This document shows, one piece after another, positions 36,803-45,594 of a stretch of 64,000 bases of DNA. The notes below the pieces were generated by a model. That model saw only the letters and a list, made by a program, of their open reading frames with translations, had not been told where the DNA came from and searched no databases. This DNA comes from Sagittula marina (GTDB taxonomy: Bacteria > Pseudomonadota > Alphaproteobacteria > Rhodobacterales > Rhodobacteraceae): NCBI RefSeq assembly GCF_014196795.1, contig NZ_JACIEJ010000014.1:50520-114519 (forward strand), in the 5' to 3' direction. The position numbers were made by a program, and so were the translations under genes. How positions within the stretch are numbered: position 1 is the first letter of the stretch; every line of letters starts with the position of its first letter.

Positions 36803-37222
36803 TCACACCGATTGGGCGTTGACGCAGCCGGCGTTGCGCCGCTCGACCTTGAACAGCAGGACAAGCGATGCGGTGAGCAGCAGCGCGGCGTTGAAGGGGT
36901 GAATGGCAAGCGCCGCGCCGCCAGTGGCGGCCAGACCGACCTGCCCCAAATACAACACGAGGAGGGCACAGGCCCACCGTGCGAAGCCCCGCAGCCGCCG
37001 CACGAGGAGCGCGTATCCGGCAAGCCCCAGAACGGGCAGTGAAATGATACCGCCAACGATGGCGTGTGCCCCCCAGCCGATCTCGCCGTAGAGAGCCTGG
37101 CCGGCCAGCAGGAATTGCAGGCCCAAAACCACCGGCAAGCTGCGCGCGGCGACGGTGAAGGGCGCAGGTGTCCCGGACGAAAGATCCCTGAAAGTGTCGT
37201 GGTTGCTCGCGGTCATGCTCAT
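36803..37222 (-). CDS. Four-helix membrane protein
   Basis: A 139-residue protein with four hydrophobic segments (SLPVVLGLQFLLAGQAL; AIVGGIISLPVLGLAGYALL; WACALLVLYLGQVGLAATG; FNAALLLTASLVLLF), spaced evenly like small DUF6220/cytochrome-b-like families. The ATG overlaps the stop of the upstream oxidoreductase gene (ATGA), so the two are cotranscribed. No heme-ligand pattern can be assigned with confidence. Confidence 0.72.
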   Translation of the reverse strand: MSMTASNHDTFRDLSSGTPAPFTVAARSLPVVLGLQFLLAGQALYGEIGWGAHAIVGGIISLPVLGLAGYALLVRRLRGFARWACALLVLYLGQVGLAATGGAALAIHPFNAALLLTASLVLLFKVERRNAGCVNAQSV

Positions 37223-37800
37223 GCCACCTCTTGTCCGCGCGTTGCCGGCGTGGCGGCGATGAAAGCGTCCAGCGCATGTGCATAGCCCTCGGCAGCCTCA
37301 GCCAGCTCGGCCGCGCTCAACTTGTCCGCACCGAACGTGATGTAGGGGGCGTGCCACGGCAAGCCGCAGCGACGGGTCGTGGCCTTGAGCGGGGTAAAGA
37401 TCTCATCGATCGTGAAGTGGTTCGCCCCGCCCCGCCCATAGGCGCCGGGGGTGTTCCCCGCGGTGGCCGCGACCATCAGCGGTGTTCCCGCCAGCCGGTC
37501 GCCTTCGTCCTCGGCAAACAGGTAGAACATGCGGGTGAGGACGCTGTCCTGCCAGGCCTTCAGCAGCGCGGGGGTGGAATACCACTGCACCGGGAATTGC
37601 AGAACGATCCGGTCAGCCGACAGAAGGCGCTGCGCCTCGGTGCCGGCCTCGGTGAACATGTCGATCACGCCGTCCGGGTAGAGGCTCTGCATGTCGACGA
37701 CCTCAACTCCGGGGAGCGCGGCGACGCGGTCGCATAGTGCGAGGTTTGCATGCGACTGCGCGATGTCGCGGTGGAACAGAAGTATGAGAGTGCGGGACAT
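37219..37800 (-). CDS. Flavodoxin-fold NAD(P)H:quinone oxidoreductase (KefF/MdaB-like)
   Basis: A 193-residue flavodoxin-like reductase. The phosphate-binding segment LILLFHRDIAQSHANLAL is N-terminal, QFPVQWYSTPALLKAWQDSV is the flavin-contacting loop typical of the family, and GRGGANHFTIDEIFTPL follows in the C-terminal half. AAGGAGG precedes the ATG at 37800. It is divergent from a LysR regulator and coupled to a membrane protein, consistent with a quinone- or electrophile-stress unit. Confidence 0.85.
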   Translation of the reverse strand: MSRTLILLFHRDIAQSHANLALCDRVAALPGVEVVDMQSLYPDGVIDMFTEAGTEAQRLLSADRIVLQFPVQWYSTPALLKAWQDSVLTRMFYLFAEDEGDRLAGTPLMVAATAGNTPGAYGRGGANHFTIDEIFTPLKATTRRCGLPWHAPYITFGADKLSAAELAEAAEGYAHALDAFIAATPATRGQEVA

Positions 37801-37863
37801 GGCTGCCTCCTTGGGATGAAGATTGACCTCAGGATGGCGCTCCAATAAAAATTACTCCAATAG

Positions 37864-37881
37864 ATATCAGGTATAGGATAT
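37864..37881. promoter_or_regulatory. LysR-type dyad between the reductase and regulator genes
   Basis: ATATC-N8-GATAT is an inverted repeat in the 91-base divergent gap, 10 bases before the regulator start. It fits the partially symmetric sites bound by LysR regulators and could serve autoregulation and reductase control. Confidence 0.5.
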
Positions 37882-37891
37882 TATCAATCCC

Positions 37892-38821
37892 ATGAATTTA
37901 AGGGCCGTCGACCTAAACCTCCTCGTGATCCTTGATGCCCTTCTGGCAGAAGCGCATGTCAGCCGTGCCGCCCAGCGGCTGAACCTCTCCCAACCTGCCG
38001 TTTCAAGTGCGCTCCAACGCTGTCGCGCATTGTTCGACGATCCTCTCCTCGAGCGGGGGTGGGGCGAGATGAAGCTGACACCAAGGGCAGAAATGCTACG
38101 CGGACCGATCCGTGACGTGCTGGCTCAGGTAAAGCACTTGCTCGACCCGCCCGAGACCGAGCTTTCCGAGCTGGTACAGGTTGTGCGGATCAGCGCGGCC
38201 GATGCACCGACGGCCCTTCTGGCGCAGCCTCTGATCGAAAAGCTGGCCCGAACGGCACCCAACATCTCGATTGTCTTCAAGCCATGGCTCGGCCCCGACG
38301 TCGTCGCGCGGGAACTGACGAATGGTGAGACCGACCTTGGCGTCGCGCTCTTCGACCGGCCGGTCGATCACATCGAAACGGAGACGCTGTTTGAGGCGGA
38401 CTACGTTGTCGCAATGCGCAAAGAACATCCCGCGGCCGAAAGCTTCTGCCTCGAAAGCTGGTTGGCATGGCGGCATATCGTGGTGTCGGGCCGGGGCGAG
38501 CGTCATACCCCGCTCGATGATAGCCTGCGGGCCATCGGCCTTTCGCGCCAGGTCGGCCTCGTGGTCCCGTCTTTTCAGCTCGTCCCTGCGATCCTCTCCA
38601 CGACCGATCTGTTCGCCATGCTGCCCCGCAAGTCATTCGAGGCGCACCACGGGGGCGACCTCGTCGGTGTTGCCCCGCCGCTCGAAGTCGATCGCTTCCC
38701 ACTTCATCTCGCGTGGCACGACAGGAATAGCGATGACCCGGGCATAGGCCATGTGGCCGGGATCATCAGGGCGGTCCTGGCCGCAGAAGGCGGCGAGATC
38801 ATCAACTCCGGTAACGGATGA
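37892..38821 (+). CDS. LysR-family regulator (NodD-like)
   Basis: A typical 309-residue LysR protein. The N-terminal winged HTH is LRAVDLNLLVILDALLAEAH followed by VSRAAQRLNLSQPAVSSALQ, and the effector-binding domain runs from residue 90 to 300. The MNLRAVDLNLL start and 'DPLLERGWGEMKLTPRAE' segment are of the NodD/LinR/nitrobenzene type. It is divergent from the quinone oxidoreductase gene, which is its likely target. Confidence 0.9.
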   Translation: MNLRAVDLNLLVILDALLAEAHVSRAAQRLNLSQPAVSSALQRCRALFDDPLLERGWGEMKLTPRAEMLRGPIRDVLAQVKHLLDPPETELSELVQVVRISAADAPTALLAQPLIEKLARTAPNISIVFKPWLGPDVVARELTNGETDLGVALFDRPVDHIETETLFEADYVVAMRKEHPAAESFCLESWLAWRHIVVSGRGERHTPLDDSLRAIGLSRQVGLVVPSFQLVPAILSTTDLFAMLPRKSFEAHHGGDLVGVAPPLEVDRFPLHLAWHDRNSDDPGIGHVAGIIRAVLAAEGGEIINSGNG

Positions 38822-39137
38822 AGGCCCATCGTGTAAGCGCTTGGCGTCGTGCTGCGTCTTGCACGAATGCTTCAGAAGGGCTGGGAGCGGACGAATGCAC
38901 CAGCAGCGAAGCCTTGGCATGATTCCGGTCACTCTGGGCTCAAACCGGACCTTCGCTGCGCCGCAGGGGCAAGCTGGCCTGGTCGCCCCGCGCGGCGTCA
39001 CTTCCGGCCCAAAGCCGACCTTGGGACTGCGCGACAACGCCGCCGCGCAGCTTCACCGAAGCGGTCGTTCGTTTGTCGCGCAGCATCTGCAACGCTTAGA
39101 TGACCGCTATGCGGACAAAGCTGCCGCTCCCTGCAAG
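38822..39137. other. Gap with two pieces of the dispersed repeat
   Basis: These 316 bases hold no gene. CTCTGGGCTCAAACCGGACC (from 38932), a second partial unit CCGGCCCAAAGCCGACCTT (from 39004) and GCAGCTTCACCGAAGCGGTC (from 39047) are the clearest copies of the intergenic repeat family in the window. Confidence 0.6.
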
Positions 39138-39755
39138 TCAGGTCAATTCTGTCATAACTGCCTTGCGATAGGTTTCGCGTTGCGAAAGGCGGTCGTACCA
39201 CGACTCAAGCGCAGGCAGGTCAGGGCGCTCGATGGGCATATTGAACCAAGCATAGGCAATACAGCCCAGTGGGATATCTCCGATCCCCAAAGTTTCGCCC
39301 GACAACCACGGCCTCTGGGCGAGAGCCTCGTCCGCGACCTTCATCAAGCCGGCGCACTGTTCCTGCCCTCGCAGCATCGCTGTTTCATCGCGCGTCTCCG
39401 GCGTGCAACGAACCATATTCCAGAACAGATCGCGGAAAGGGACCGCGAATGAAAGGGATGCCCAGTCCATCCACTTGTCAGCAATGGCCCAAGTTCGTGC
39501 ATCCGCCGCGGCAAACCCACCAGAACCATATTGCCGGGCAAGGTATCGGACGATGGCATTGGATTCCCAAAGTACCAGCGATCCGTCCTGAAGACATGGA
39601 ACCAGCCCGTTCGGGTTAAGCGCACGAAACTCCGGCGTGGACACGACGCCGAAGGCGCCCCCTGCGGGGACATGCTCATATTGCAAACCCAGCTCTTCCG
39701 CGCACCACAGCACTTTGCGAACATTGGTTGAATTGTCCCGTCCCCAGATTTTCAT
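39138..39755 (-). CDS. Glutathione S-transferase family protein
   Basis: A 205-residue GST. The thioredoxin-like N-terminal domain has NSTNVRKVLWCAEELGLQYE and the cis-Pro region NPNGLVPCLQDG, followed by LWESNAIVRYLA, which binds glutathione. The C-terminal helical domain contains GETLGIGDIPLGC, the N-capping box. The ATG at 39755 is preferred over a TTG two codons earlier. It is on its own between a repeat-bearing gap and an insertion sequence. Confidence 0.9.
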   Translation of the reverse strand: MKIWGRDNSTNVRKVLWCAEELGLQYEHVPAGGAFGVVSTPEFRALNPNGLVPCLQDGSLVLWESNAIVRYLARQYGSGGFAAADARTWAIADKWMDWASLSFAVPFRDLFWNMVRCTPETRDETAMLRGQEQCAGLMKVADEALAQRPWLSGETLGIGDIPLGCIAYAWFNMPIERPDLPALESWYDRLSQRETYRKAVMTELT

Positions 39756-39954
39756 GACCAATCCCTTCCTTGATGTTTACGCCTATACGCCGACGTTCCT
39801 TGGCATGAAAGGGCTCATAGCTGCCTTGCGGCAATGCAGCGCCATGACCCTCCGCCTGGGCGGCGGTCAACCCGGTCGCGGTTGGTAGCTGACAGCCCGG
39901 AGCGGCCGTTGAAAACTCAAGATCGAGCGCGCTAGGCTCCAGACTCGTTAATTT

Positions 39955-40575
39955 TCAAAGCCAGAAGATGACAGTTGCGGCGAGAGCGACAGCGGACAGA
40001 AAGACCTTCGGGCACCTGTCGTAGCGGGTCGCAACGCGGCGCCTGTCCTTGAGCTTGCCGAATATGATCTCGATACGGTTGCGCCGCGTGTAGCGGCGCT
40101 TGTCGTATTTGACAGGCTTGCCTCGGGACTTCCGGCCAGGAATGCAGGGCTTGATGCCCTTGTCCCGCAAGGCTTCACGATACCAGTCGGCGTCATAGCC
40201 CCGATCGGCCAACAGCCATTCGGCCTCTGGCAGGTTGCTCAGCAGGGCCGCCGCGCCGGTGTAGTCGCTGACCTGGCCGGCTGTCATGAAGAACTTGATC
40301 GGGCGGCCGTTCGCGTCCGTGACGGCATGCACCTTGGTGTTCATGCCACCCTTCGTCCGCCCAATCAGCCTGCCACGCCCCCCTTTTTCAACCGCAGGCT
40401 CGAAGCCGTGCGGTGCGCCTTGAGATAGGTGGCGTCGATCATCACTGTCTTCCGGTCGGCGGCTTCGGAAGCAAGTCCCTCCATCATCCGGGCGAAAGCA
40501 CCCATGTCGCGCCAGCGCTTCCATCGGTTGTAGAGGGTCTTCGGTGGACCATACTCTTGCGGCGCATCGGACCAA
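39955..40575 (-). CDS. IS5-family transposase, second frame (OrfB)
   Basis: This frame holds the C-terminal catalytic core: IGRTKGGMNTKVHAVTDANG, LLADRGYDADW with the second Asp, and RRNRIEIIFGKLKDRRRVAT with the catalytic Glu. Only the part left of about 40388 is likely translated, as a -1 fusion with OrfA. The bases to the right belong to the other frame. Confidence 0.85.
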   Translation of the reverse strand: MVRCAARVWSTEDPLQPMEALARHGCFRPDDGGTCFRSRRPEDSDDRRHLSQGAPHGFEPAVEKGGRGRLIGRTKGGMNTKVHAVTDANGRPIKFFMTAGQVSDYTGAAALLSNLPEAEWLLADRGYDADWYREALRDKGIKPCIPGRKSRGKPVKYDKRRYTRRNRIEIIFGKLKDRRRVATRYDRCPKVFLSAVALAATVIFWL

Positions 40576-40715
40576 CGCAAGCCATTACGATTGATGAAGA
40601 CTATCCCGCTCAAGACCCGCCGATCATCGACCTTGGGCTTGCCATGGCTCTTTGGAAAGAACGGCCGCAGCCGCGCCATCTGCTCGTCGCTCAACCAGAA
40701 AAGATTGCTGATCAT
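40365..40715 (-). CDS. IS5-family transposase, first frame (OrfA)
   Basis: A 116-residue frame beginning MISNLFWLSDEQMARLRPFF, the usual N-terminal domain of IS5/IS427 transposases. It includes VLSGIVFINRNGLRWSDAPQ and ends with the first catalytic Asp region TVMIDATYLKAHRTASSLRL. The frame stops shortly after the run AAAAAGGGGGG (reverse strand of 40378-40388), where a -1 shift continues into OrfB. Confidence 0.88.
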   Translation of the reverse strand: MISNLFWLSDEQMARLRPFFPKSHGKPKVDDRRVLSGIVFINRNGLRWSDAPQEYGPPKTLYNRWKRWRDMGAFARMMEGLASEAADRKTVMIDATYLKAHRTASSLRLKKGGVAG

Positions 40716-40795
40716 GCCCCCATCAGTTCGGGAGCGTGAATCACGCCGGCAAGGTGGTCGCAAGCCGATTAATGGGTCCTGACCCTAGGGGCACC

Positions 40796-42376
40796 TCAGT
40801 CGAACCAAACTGGGTCGACCTCCCATGTACCTTTCGAATTGGTGAAGCGATGGGATTCATGACGGAACAGTCGTTCGTTGACAAAAATATGCAGCGTGGC
40901 GGTTACCCCCTCACCATTCTCATAATTATGGACTGCAATCCGATAGTTGCCAGGCATCGTAGAAAAGCTACGGATATTTTCCGGCCCGTAGCCATTAGTA
41001 TTGTCTACATCCAGTGACAGGTCTCCAGCTGAACGTTGAGAGTACGAAGCTGTCGCGCCCTTCGGATTAGTCACCCGCAAATCAATGTCGCTATTGTTGC
41101 CATCCCAAGTCAGTGTAACCCGCAACCGTGATGGACGACCATTAAAATGTACATCGCTTGCGGCCAGCTCGACCTCATTAAACCCACGTTCGGGCTCCTC
41201 TAACACCACGGTGATATGGTTCCACCCCGCGCCTAGAACCGCGGACGAGCTAAAGTTTCCATTGCTGCTTATCCGCGGTTTCTGCACTACTTCGCCGACC
41301 TTGATCCGGACGGCGGCGTGCAGCTCCTTCGGAAACCCGTCGCCCAGATTCCCCGCCAGTTCGACAACTGAGCGATCTGTGTGCAAGCCATCGACAGGGG
41401 TCTCGATTGTAGGGTTGAAAAAGTGTTCCTCACGTCCAGCTGAGCGGCCTCCGGGCAGCCGGGTCTGGTCGCTGATCAATGCCGGCTTCGTCCGTTTGGC
41501 TCCATTGAGGATCGAGCGGGCTTGCCTCTGTGCCATGACATAGGGCTGATGGTTGTCACCGATGCGGAAACGATCAGGAAGATCCAATAACTTTTCCAGC
41601 CGTCGCTTGTAGAAATCTGCAATCTCGAGCCTGTCTTTTACAGTCCTCTCAAAAATAGTCTCGGAGGCTTTCGGTGTCTGTTCATTGATACCGTAGCTGA
41701 TCCGCATCCCGTCCTCTAGCTGTCGGATTGCCGTACCATAAGCGTCGATGTAATAATCGGGATTGAGCTGATCGTACCAGCTGTGCAAATCGAAGAGTGA
41801 CAGGTGCGCCTCGACGATATAGCCCGATACAAGTGAAAGGCCCTGCGAGAACTCCTGTTTCGCACGGGCGCCATCGAGATAAACAGGATCGTCGGCTTGG
41901 GAAGATCCTTTTATGAAGAGCTTGTCCCAGTTCGGACTGCCGGGCACATTGAATGACCATTCCCCGGACTCTCCAGGCAGGCCGACGTCAGTGATCAGGT
42001 AGAAATCGTCGCTACTACCACGGAAATCGAGCCTCAGCTTTACATCGTAGAGCTCAATTATTTGCCAGGCTGCCTTTGGCAAGCTCACGAGCGAATATGT
42101 TTCATATCGTGAGGTGCCCTCTGCGGTCGTCGACGGCAGGGTGACTGTCCCCCCAAGAAGATCGAATCTGAAGCGGCTGGAGACCATGGGCTCCCCAAGC
42201 AACCGTCCGATCTTGACCTGCGCATTCCAGTTGAGCGTCAAGATAGCCCCACTTCCGTCAGCCCCTTCACCCGGAACGGTCTCCCCACTTGCGTCGAAAT
42301 CAAAAACCTGCTGCGCCGAGGCAGGAAAAGGTGACAGGAAGGCAAAGACAAGAATAAGTGAGAGCGCTCTAATCAT
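40796..42376 (-). CDS. Secreted protein with C-terminal beta-rich domain
   Basis: A 526-residue exported protein. The signal peptide MIRALSLILVFAFLSPFPAS is followed by Ala-Gln. The C-terminal region RLRVTLTWDGNNSDIDLRVT through NYRIAVHNYENGEG resembles YfaP/DUF2135-type pre-peptidase beta domains. The middle part (about 150-330) is helical and unrecognised. Its start overlaps the upstream membrane-protein gene by 8 bases, so both are cotranscribed. The gene ends just beside the IS. The function is unknown. Confidence 0.7.
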   Translation of the reverse strand: MIRALSLILVFAFLSPFPASAQQVFDFDASGETVPGEGADGSGAILTLNWNAQVKIGRLLGEPMVSSRFRFDLLGGTVTLPSTTAEGTSRYETYSLVSLPKAAWQIIELYDVKLRLDFRGSSDDFYLITDVGLPGESGEWSFNVPGSPNWDKLFIKGSSQADDPVYLDGARAKQEFSQGLSLVSGYIVEAHLSLFDLHSWYDQLNPDYYIDAYGTAIRQLEDGMRISYGINEQTPKASETIFERTVKDRLEIADFYKRRLEKLLDLPDRFRIGDNHQPYVMAQRQARSILNGAKRTKPALISDQTRLPGGRSAGREEHFFNPTIETPVDGLHTDRSVVELAGNLGDGFPKELHAAVRIKVGEVVQKPRISSNGNFSSSAVLGAGWNHITVVLEEPERGFNEVELAASDVHFNGRPSRLRVTLTWDGNNSDIDLRVTNPKGATASYSQRSAGDLSLDVDNTNGYGPENIRSFSTMPGNYRIAVHNYENGEGVTATLHIFVNERLFRHESHRFTNSKGTWEVDPVWFD

Positions 42377-43262
42377 TGATCCACTCCGAAAATTCGCGGG
42401 CCTGCCGTGTTGTGAGGATTGGGGTGTTGCCATTGGAATAGGTCTCGAGGTCTTCGAGAACGACGCCATAGGATTTCGTCTTGAAGAGGTCTCCGATACG
42501 AAGATCAGCGATAAATCCCGAGGTCATTCTCGACGGCAGAAGTGAAAACACAGCGAGGATCATCACAAGCACCGATGCAGAGATGGTCGGCAGGCTCTTC
42601 CCTGGCTGGATACGTAGAGCATAGCCCGTCGCGATCCATGTGCCACCCAGATATGCCAAGAGAACAAGACCCCAGCGCAGAATGATATGATCATCGAAGA
42701 AATAGGGGAACGCAAATTCGCTCAGGATCAATACACAGAGTAGAAACCACGCGGGGATGAGCAGGGTGACTACCGCTGCTTTCCATTTTTTCGGTTGCGT
42801 TTTCCCGGCCTTCACACGCCCCGGGGCTTCGCTCTGCTCGGATTTGTTTGCCTGCGCCTCATGCCTGGTTGCATTTTGCGATGAAGCTGTACTTGGGGTG
42901 GCTTTCTGAGACTGACGAGGAGCCCCCGTGGAAGCTCGCTTTTTCGGTCGGGCGGGCTCTTCGGTGGCAGTCTTTTTCGCCTGACTGACCGCTGGCTCAG
43001 GATGATGACTGACGGGCAACTTGAACATAGTGATGAAGGGAATCGGCCGATCTATCACGGTGCCTGCCGGCAGGATTTGTGCACCGACCTGCGCGCGCCA
43101 AGGTGACTTGATAAGAATATTACGCCCATCGGCCGTGACAAAAACGTATAATCCTTGCCCCTCTAGGACGTAGTCGCCGGGCTGTACCCGTGGTTCCTTG
43201 GCGATGAGTGGATAAGCTGCGGCTTTGGGTGTCTGAATGTGATGCGAAATCGGTTCAGTCAT
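42369..43262 (-). CDS. Multipass membrane protein with cytoplasmic N-terminal domain
   Basis: A 297-residue protein. The N-terminal 80 residues resemble a biotinyl/lipoyl-like barrel (VQPGDYVLEGQGLYVFVTAD; KSPWRAQVGAQILPAGTVID). A Lys/Ala/Ser-rich linker follows (about 95-155), then three or four membrane helices (VVTLLIPAWFLLCVLIL; ILRWGLVLLAYLGGTWIATG; ISASVLVMILAVFSLL). The stop overlaps the next gene. The pair looks like an envelope module, but no pathway can be named. Confidence 0.65.
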   Translation of the reverse strand: MTEPISHHIQTPKAAAYPLIAKEPRVQPGDYVLEGQGLYVFVTADGRNILIKSPWRAQVGAQILPAGTVIDRPIPFITMFKLPVSHHPEPAVSQAKKTATEEPARPKKRASTGAPRQSQKATPSTASSQNATRHEAQANKSEQSEAPGRVKAGKTQPKKWKAAVVTLLIPAWFLLCVLILSEFAFPYFFDDHIILRWGLVLLAYLGGTWIATGYALRIQPGKSLPTISASVLVMILAVFSLLPSRMTSGFIADLRIGDLFKTKSYGVVLEDLETYSNGNTPILTTRQAREFSEWIND

Positions 43263-44036
43263 TCATTCCTCAAATCGCGATAAATCACTTTACACGAAAG
43301 GAGGCGTCAGGTCGGCATTACCCTCATCTCAGCGAAAGCGTATGGCCTAGGCATCTACTTGGTCTACTTTCGCTTTTTTGGTTTTGTAGTCAACAGCTCT
43401 GTTGCATAGATCGGGCGATGGCCGAGTTGAACCGCACCGGTATTGAACGCTGAGCATCAGCTTCGCCCCCACTGCTGACCTTGGGACCCTGGACTATGAT
43501 GCGCGGTGCCATGACGGTCCGGTAAGGGGAAGCCGCGCTGCGGCAATTGTGATCCTGGCCAATGACCGGTGTGGGCCGCGCACCCTGCCGGGCAGACCGC
43601 TGACACTGAATGGCGGCTTTGTGACTGTCGATGTCCAATCTTGGTGACCGCAGCGAAGGTCGGCTTCCCGCCCGCCGTCTCAGAAATCCGCCCTTGTGTC
43701 AGCCAGTCGCCCACGCAGCTATCGACCTCGACCTGATTGGTCCATGTCGGGCCAGAAACAGTCTCCCGATTTGTCTCAGGTGCGGCAGAACCTTCTTATT
43801 GATCTCTACCAAAGTCGCTTCCGGTATGTTTGGTTGCTTACCGGTAAGCAACCAAACATACCGGAGGCATACTATTTGCTTTCTCATTACTCTCGCCCAG
43901 GTGTTGTAAAGTCGGCCCGGAGCAGTCTGATCGCAGGGCTCTTGATATCTTTGGCGGCACTGAATGCGGGCCATGGAGCGTCAAGCGGGATCGCACCTCG
44001 CCATGAACACCAAGGCGCACGTTGGTCTCAGTGGCA
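43263..44036. other. Gene-free gap containing a 46-bp palindrome
   Basis: No frame in these 774 bases is convincing. GC-rich repeat-like pieces (for example around 43515-43600) resemble decayed intergenic repeats. The standout is the perfect palindrome at 43820-43865, annotated separately. Confidence 0.5.
43820..43865. repeat. Perfect 46-bp palindrome
   Basis: The two 23-base arms are exact reverse complements, with no spacer. The left arm reads TCCGGTATGTTTGGTTGCTT and then ACC; the centre is ACCGGT. No T run follows on either strand, so a simple terminator is unlikely. The size and symmetry resemble a protein-binding or resolution site, or a junction of two inverted element ends. It lies 170 bases downstream of the first Lon-like ATPase gene. 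Confidence 0.9.
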
Positions 44037-45131
44037 TCACTGTAACACCTGTCGCTGCGCCAGCAATTCGGCGCGGTCCAACATTCGGCTGATAGTCCGC
44101 AAGCTCGGTGTGCGACCGGCAACGATAACCCGCTGGATTGCGTCCGACGTGGCGTCGATAGCCGTTTGCGGAAGGCCCCGTCCTTCGCCCTGCTCTTCAA
44201 CAAAGACTTGCAACTGAGCTCCGGTCAGGTCCGGCAGATCGAGCACGACACAGCGGCTGAGCAGAGGCGCGGGCAAACCCCACCGGCTGTTGGCGGTCAT
44301 CACCCAGTTCGCCCAGGACATATCGCAACGGATCTGATAGTAGGGACATTCCCAGGTTTCGGCTGTCATACGCTCCAAGAGCGGGAGTAAGGCGTCGGTC
44401 AGAGTGTGACGGGATCCCTGAGTAGATTGGACATTTCCGGCCTTCTCAACCTCGTCGATGATCACGACGGGCCCGGAATGCCGCTCGCGCAGGGCGGTCT
44501 GCATCAGCTTGCCTGGGCTCGCGCTGCTCCACCCGCGTTGCGCGCCGACCAAGGAGAAGGCCGCTGGCTCCCCCGTGGCATCGATGGACGTTCTGGGTAC
44601 CTCAAGGTGATGCGCGAGGCGGCGTGCCCAGAAGCTCTTGCCGATCCCGGGAGAGCCTACCAGCACAAGTGGATCGAAACGGAGGCCAGGCAGCCCCCTG
44701 CGGACGGAAGTTCTCAGACCATGCCAGACGACTTCCGTCGCCGGTGCCATCCATGGCATCTCTGCATGAAGCGCTGCCGCGATTTCGTCCGCCTCGTGTT
44801 CGGTCACGATCCGGGCAATCGGCAGACCTCCACGCAACGGCGTCAGCAAGGCCGCGTCGCGCTCTTGCAGATGCTGGATTCCGGTGGAGCTATGCAGCCG
44901 CTCGAGATACCGCATCGCCCGCCGCCTGATCCTGGCCGTATCGGCGTCGGTGATCAGGTCGTAGATGCTCTGCGTTCTTCCAGCAGTCATTATCCCCGGC
45001 TCACGCTGGTTTATTTCCATGCGGATCTCGCGCAGCTTCTGCGTGAGCTGTTCGGTCAGATCCGACAGGCGCGGTATGTTGTCGATGAATTTGATTGTGC
45101 TGAACGGGATCGTGGTGGTCGCACGAGTCAT
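44037..45131 (-). CDS. Lon-like AAA+ ATPase without protease domain, copy 1
   Basis: A 364-residue AAA+ protein. Walker A GSPGIGKS is at residues 159-166, Walker B VVIIDEVEKAG around 222-232, and sensor-1-like NWVMTANS follows the ECPYYQIRCDMSWA segment, all in the Lon ATPase style. No Ser-Lys protease domain follows. It is clearly paralogous to the gene at 50059-51156 (shared DExAAALHAExPW, IDATGE and QRGWS motifs). The two flank tnsABC. A role in transposition or as cargo is open. Confidence 0.82.
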   Translation of the reverse strand: MTRATTTIPFSTIKFIDNIPRLSDLTEQLTQKLREIRMEINQREPGIMTAGRTQSIYDLITDADTARIRRRAMRYLERLHSSTGIQHLQERDAALLTPLRGGLPIARIVTEHEADEIAAALHAEMPWMAPATEVVWHGLRTSVRRGLPGLRFDPLVLVGSPGIGKSFWARRLAHHLEVPRTSIDATGEPAAFSLVGAQRGWSSASPGKLMQTALRERHSGPVVIIDEVEKAGNVQSTQGSRHTLTDALLPLLERMTAETWECPYYQIRCDMSWANWVMTANSRWGLPAPLLSRCVVLDLPDLTGAQLQVFVEEQGEGRGLPQTAIDATSDAIQRVIVAGRTPSLRTISRMLDRAELLAQRQVLQ

Positions 45132-45438
45132 GGCGAAGTCCTTTCAATACGCCGGACCAACGCCGCGGCGGCGATGCTCTCGGGCCGGTCAGGCCTGAAA
45201 GACGGGGGATGAAAGGTTCCGGAACCTTGGTGTCACTCAGTGAAAGGAAATCGATCTTTCTGTCAAATCGGCGGAAAATGGGCCGGTAGAGGAGAAGTCT
45301 CCTGCGGGCCAACACAAGTCTCAACTATATGAAATTAATATATAAAGCATGTTTTTTGCGGCTTCGTGGGCCTCATCTTGCGCAGACTATTGCTTGCTTT
45401 TGCGCAGACATTGGCTTTCTTTGACATTTGGTATCGTC

Positions 45439-45555
45439 CGACACCTAAAGACCGTCTTAACCTGACATTTTTATAAAAAATATCAATAACTTACGACATA
45501 ACCCGACATTTCGAATACCGTCTTGCCGACATCAAAAAGCCGTCTTCCGACATCG
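45439..45555 (+). repeat. Array of transposon-end-like 20-bp motifs
   Basis: Three direct copies are present: CGACACCTAAAGACCGTCTT (45439-45458), CGACATTTCGAATACCGTCTT (45504-45524, one base longer) and CGACATCAAAAAGCCGTCTT (45527-45546), then a partial CCGACATCG. Isolated TGACAT/CGACAT half-sites lie between and before them. The best copy matches the one beside tniQ (26464) at 18 of 20 positions. Spaced iterated sites beside transposase genes are typical TnsB-binding ends. No gene occupies 45132-45654. Confidence 0.75.
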
Positions 45556-45594
45556 TTTTTTCCGACCTGTCCTGGGTGGGCTGCGGCGCGCAGG

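Larger units (their letters stand above)
39936..40784 (-). mobile_element. IS5-family (IS427-type) insertion sequence
   Basis: The element is 849 bases long. Imperfect terminal inverted repeats start GCTCCAGACTCGTTAAT at the left and GGTCAGGACCCATTAAT (reverse strand) at the right. CTAG at 39932-39935 and again at 40785-40788 is a likely target duplication. Two overlapping frames encode the transposase with a slippery run between them, the IS427-group layout. It appears intact. Confidence 0.82.

Noticed and set aside
45421..45555. Repeat array considered as a CRISPR array, given the Tn7-like context
   Set aside because: The repeats are short, unequal in spacing and lack uniform spacers, and no cas genes are present, so this is not a CRISPR-associated transposon.
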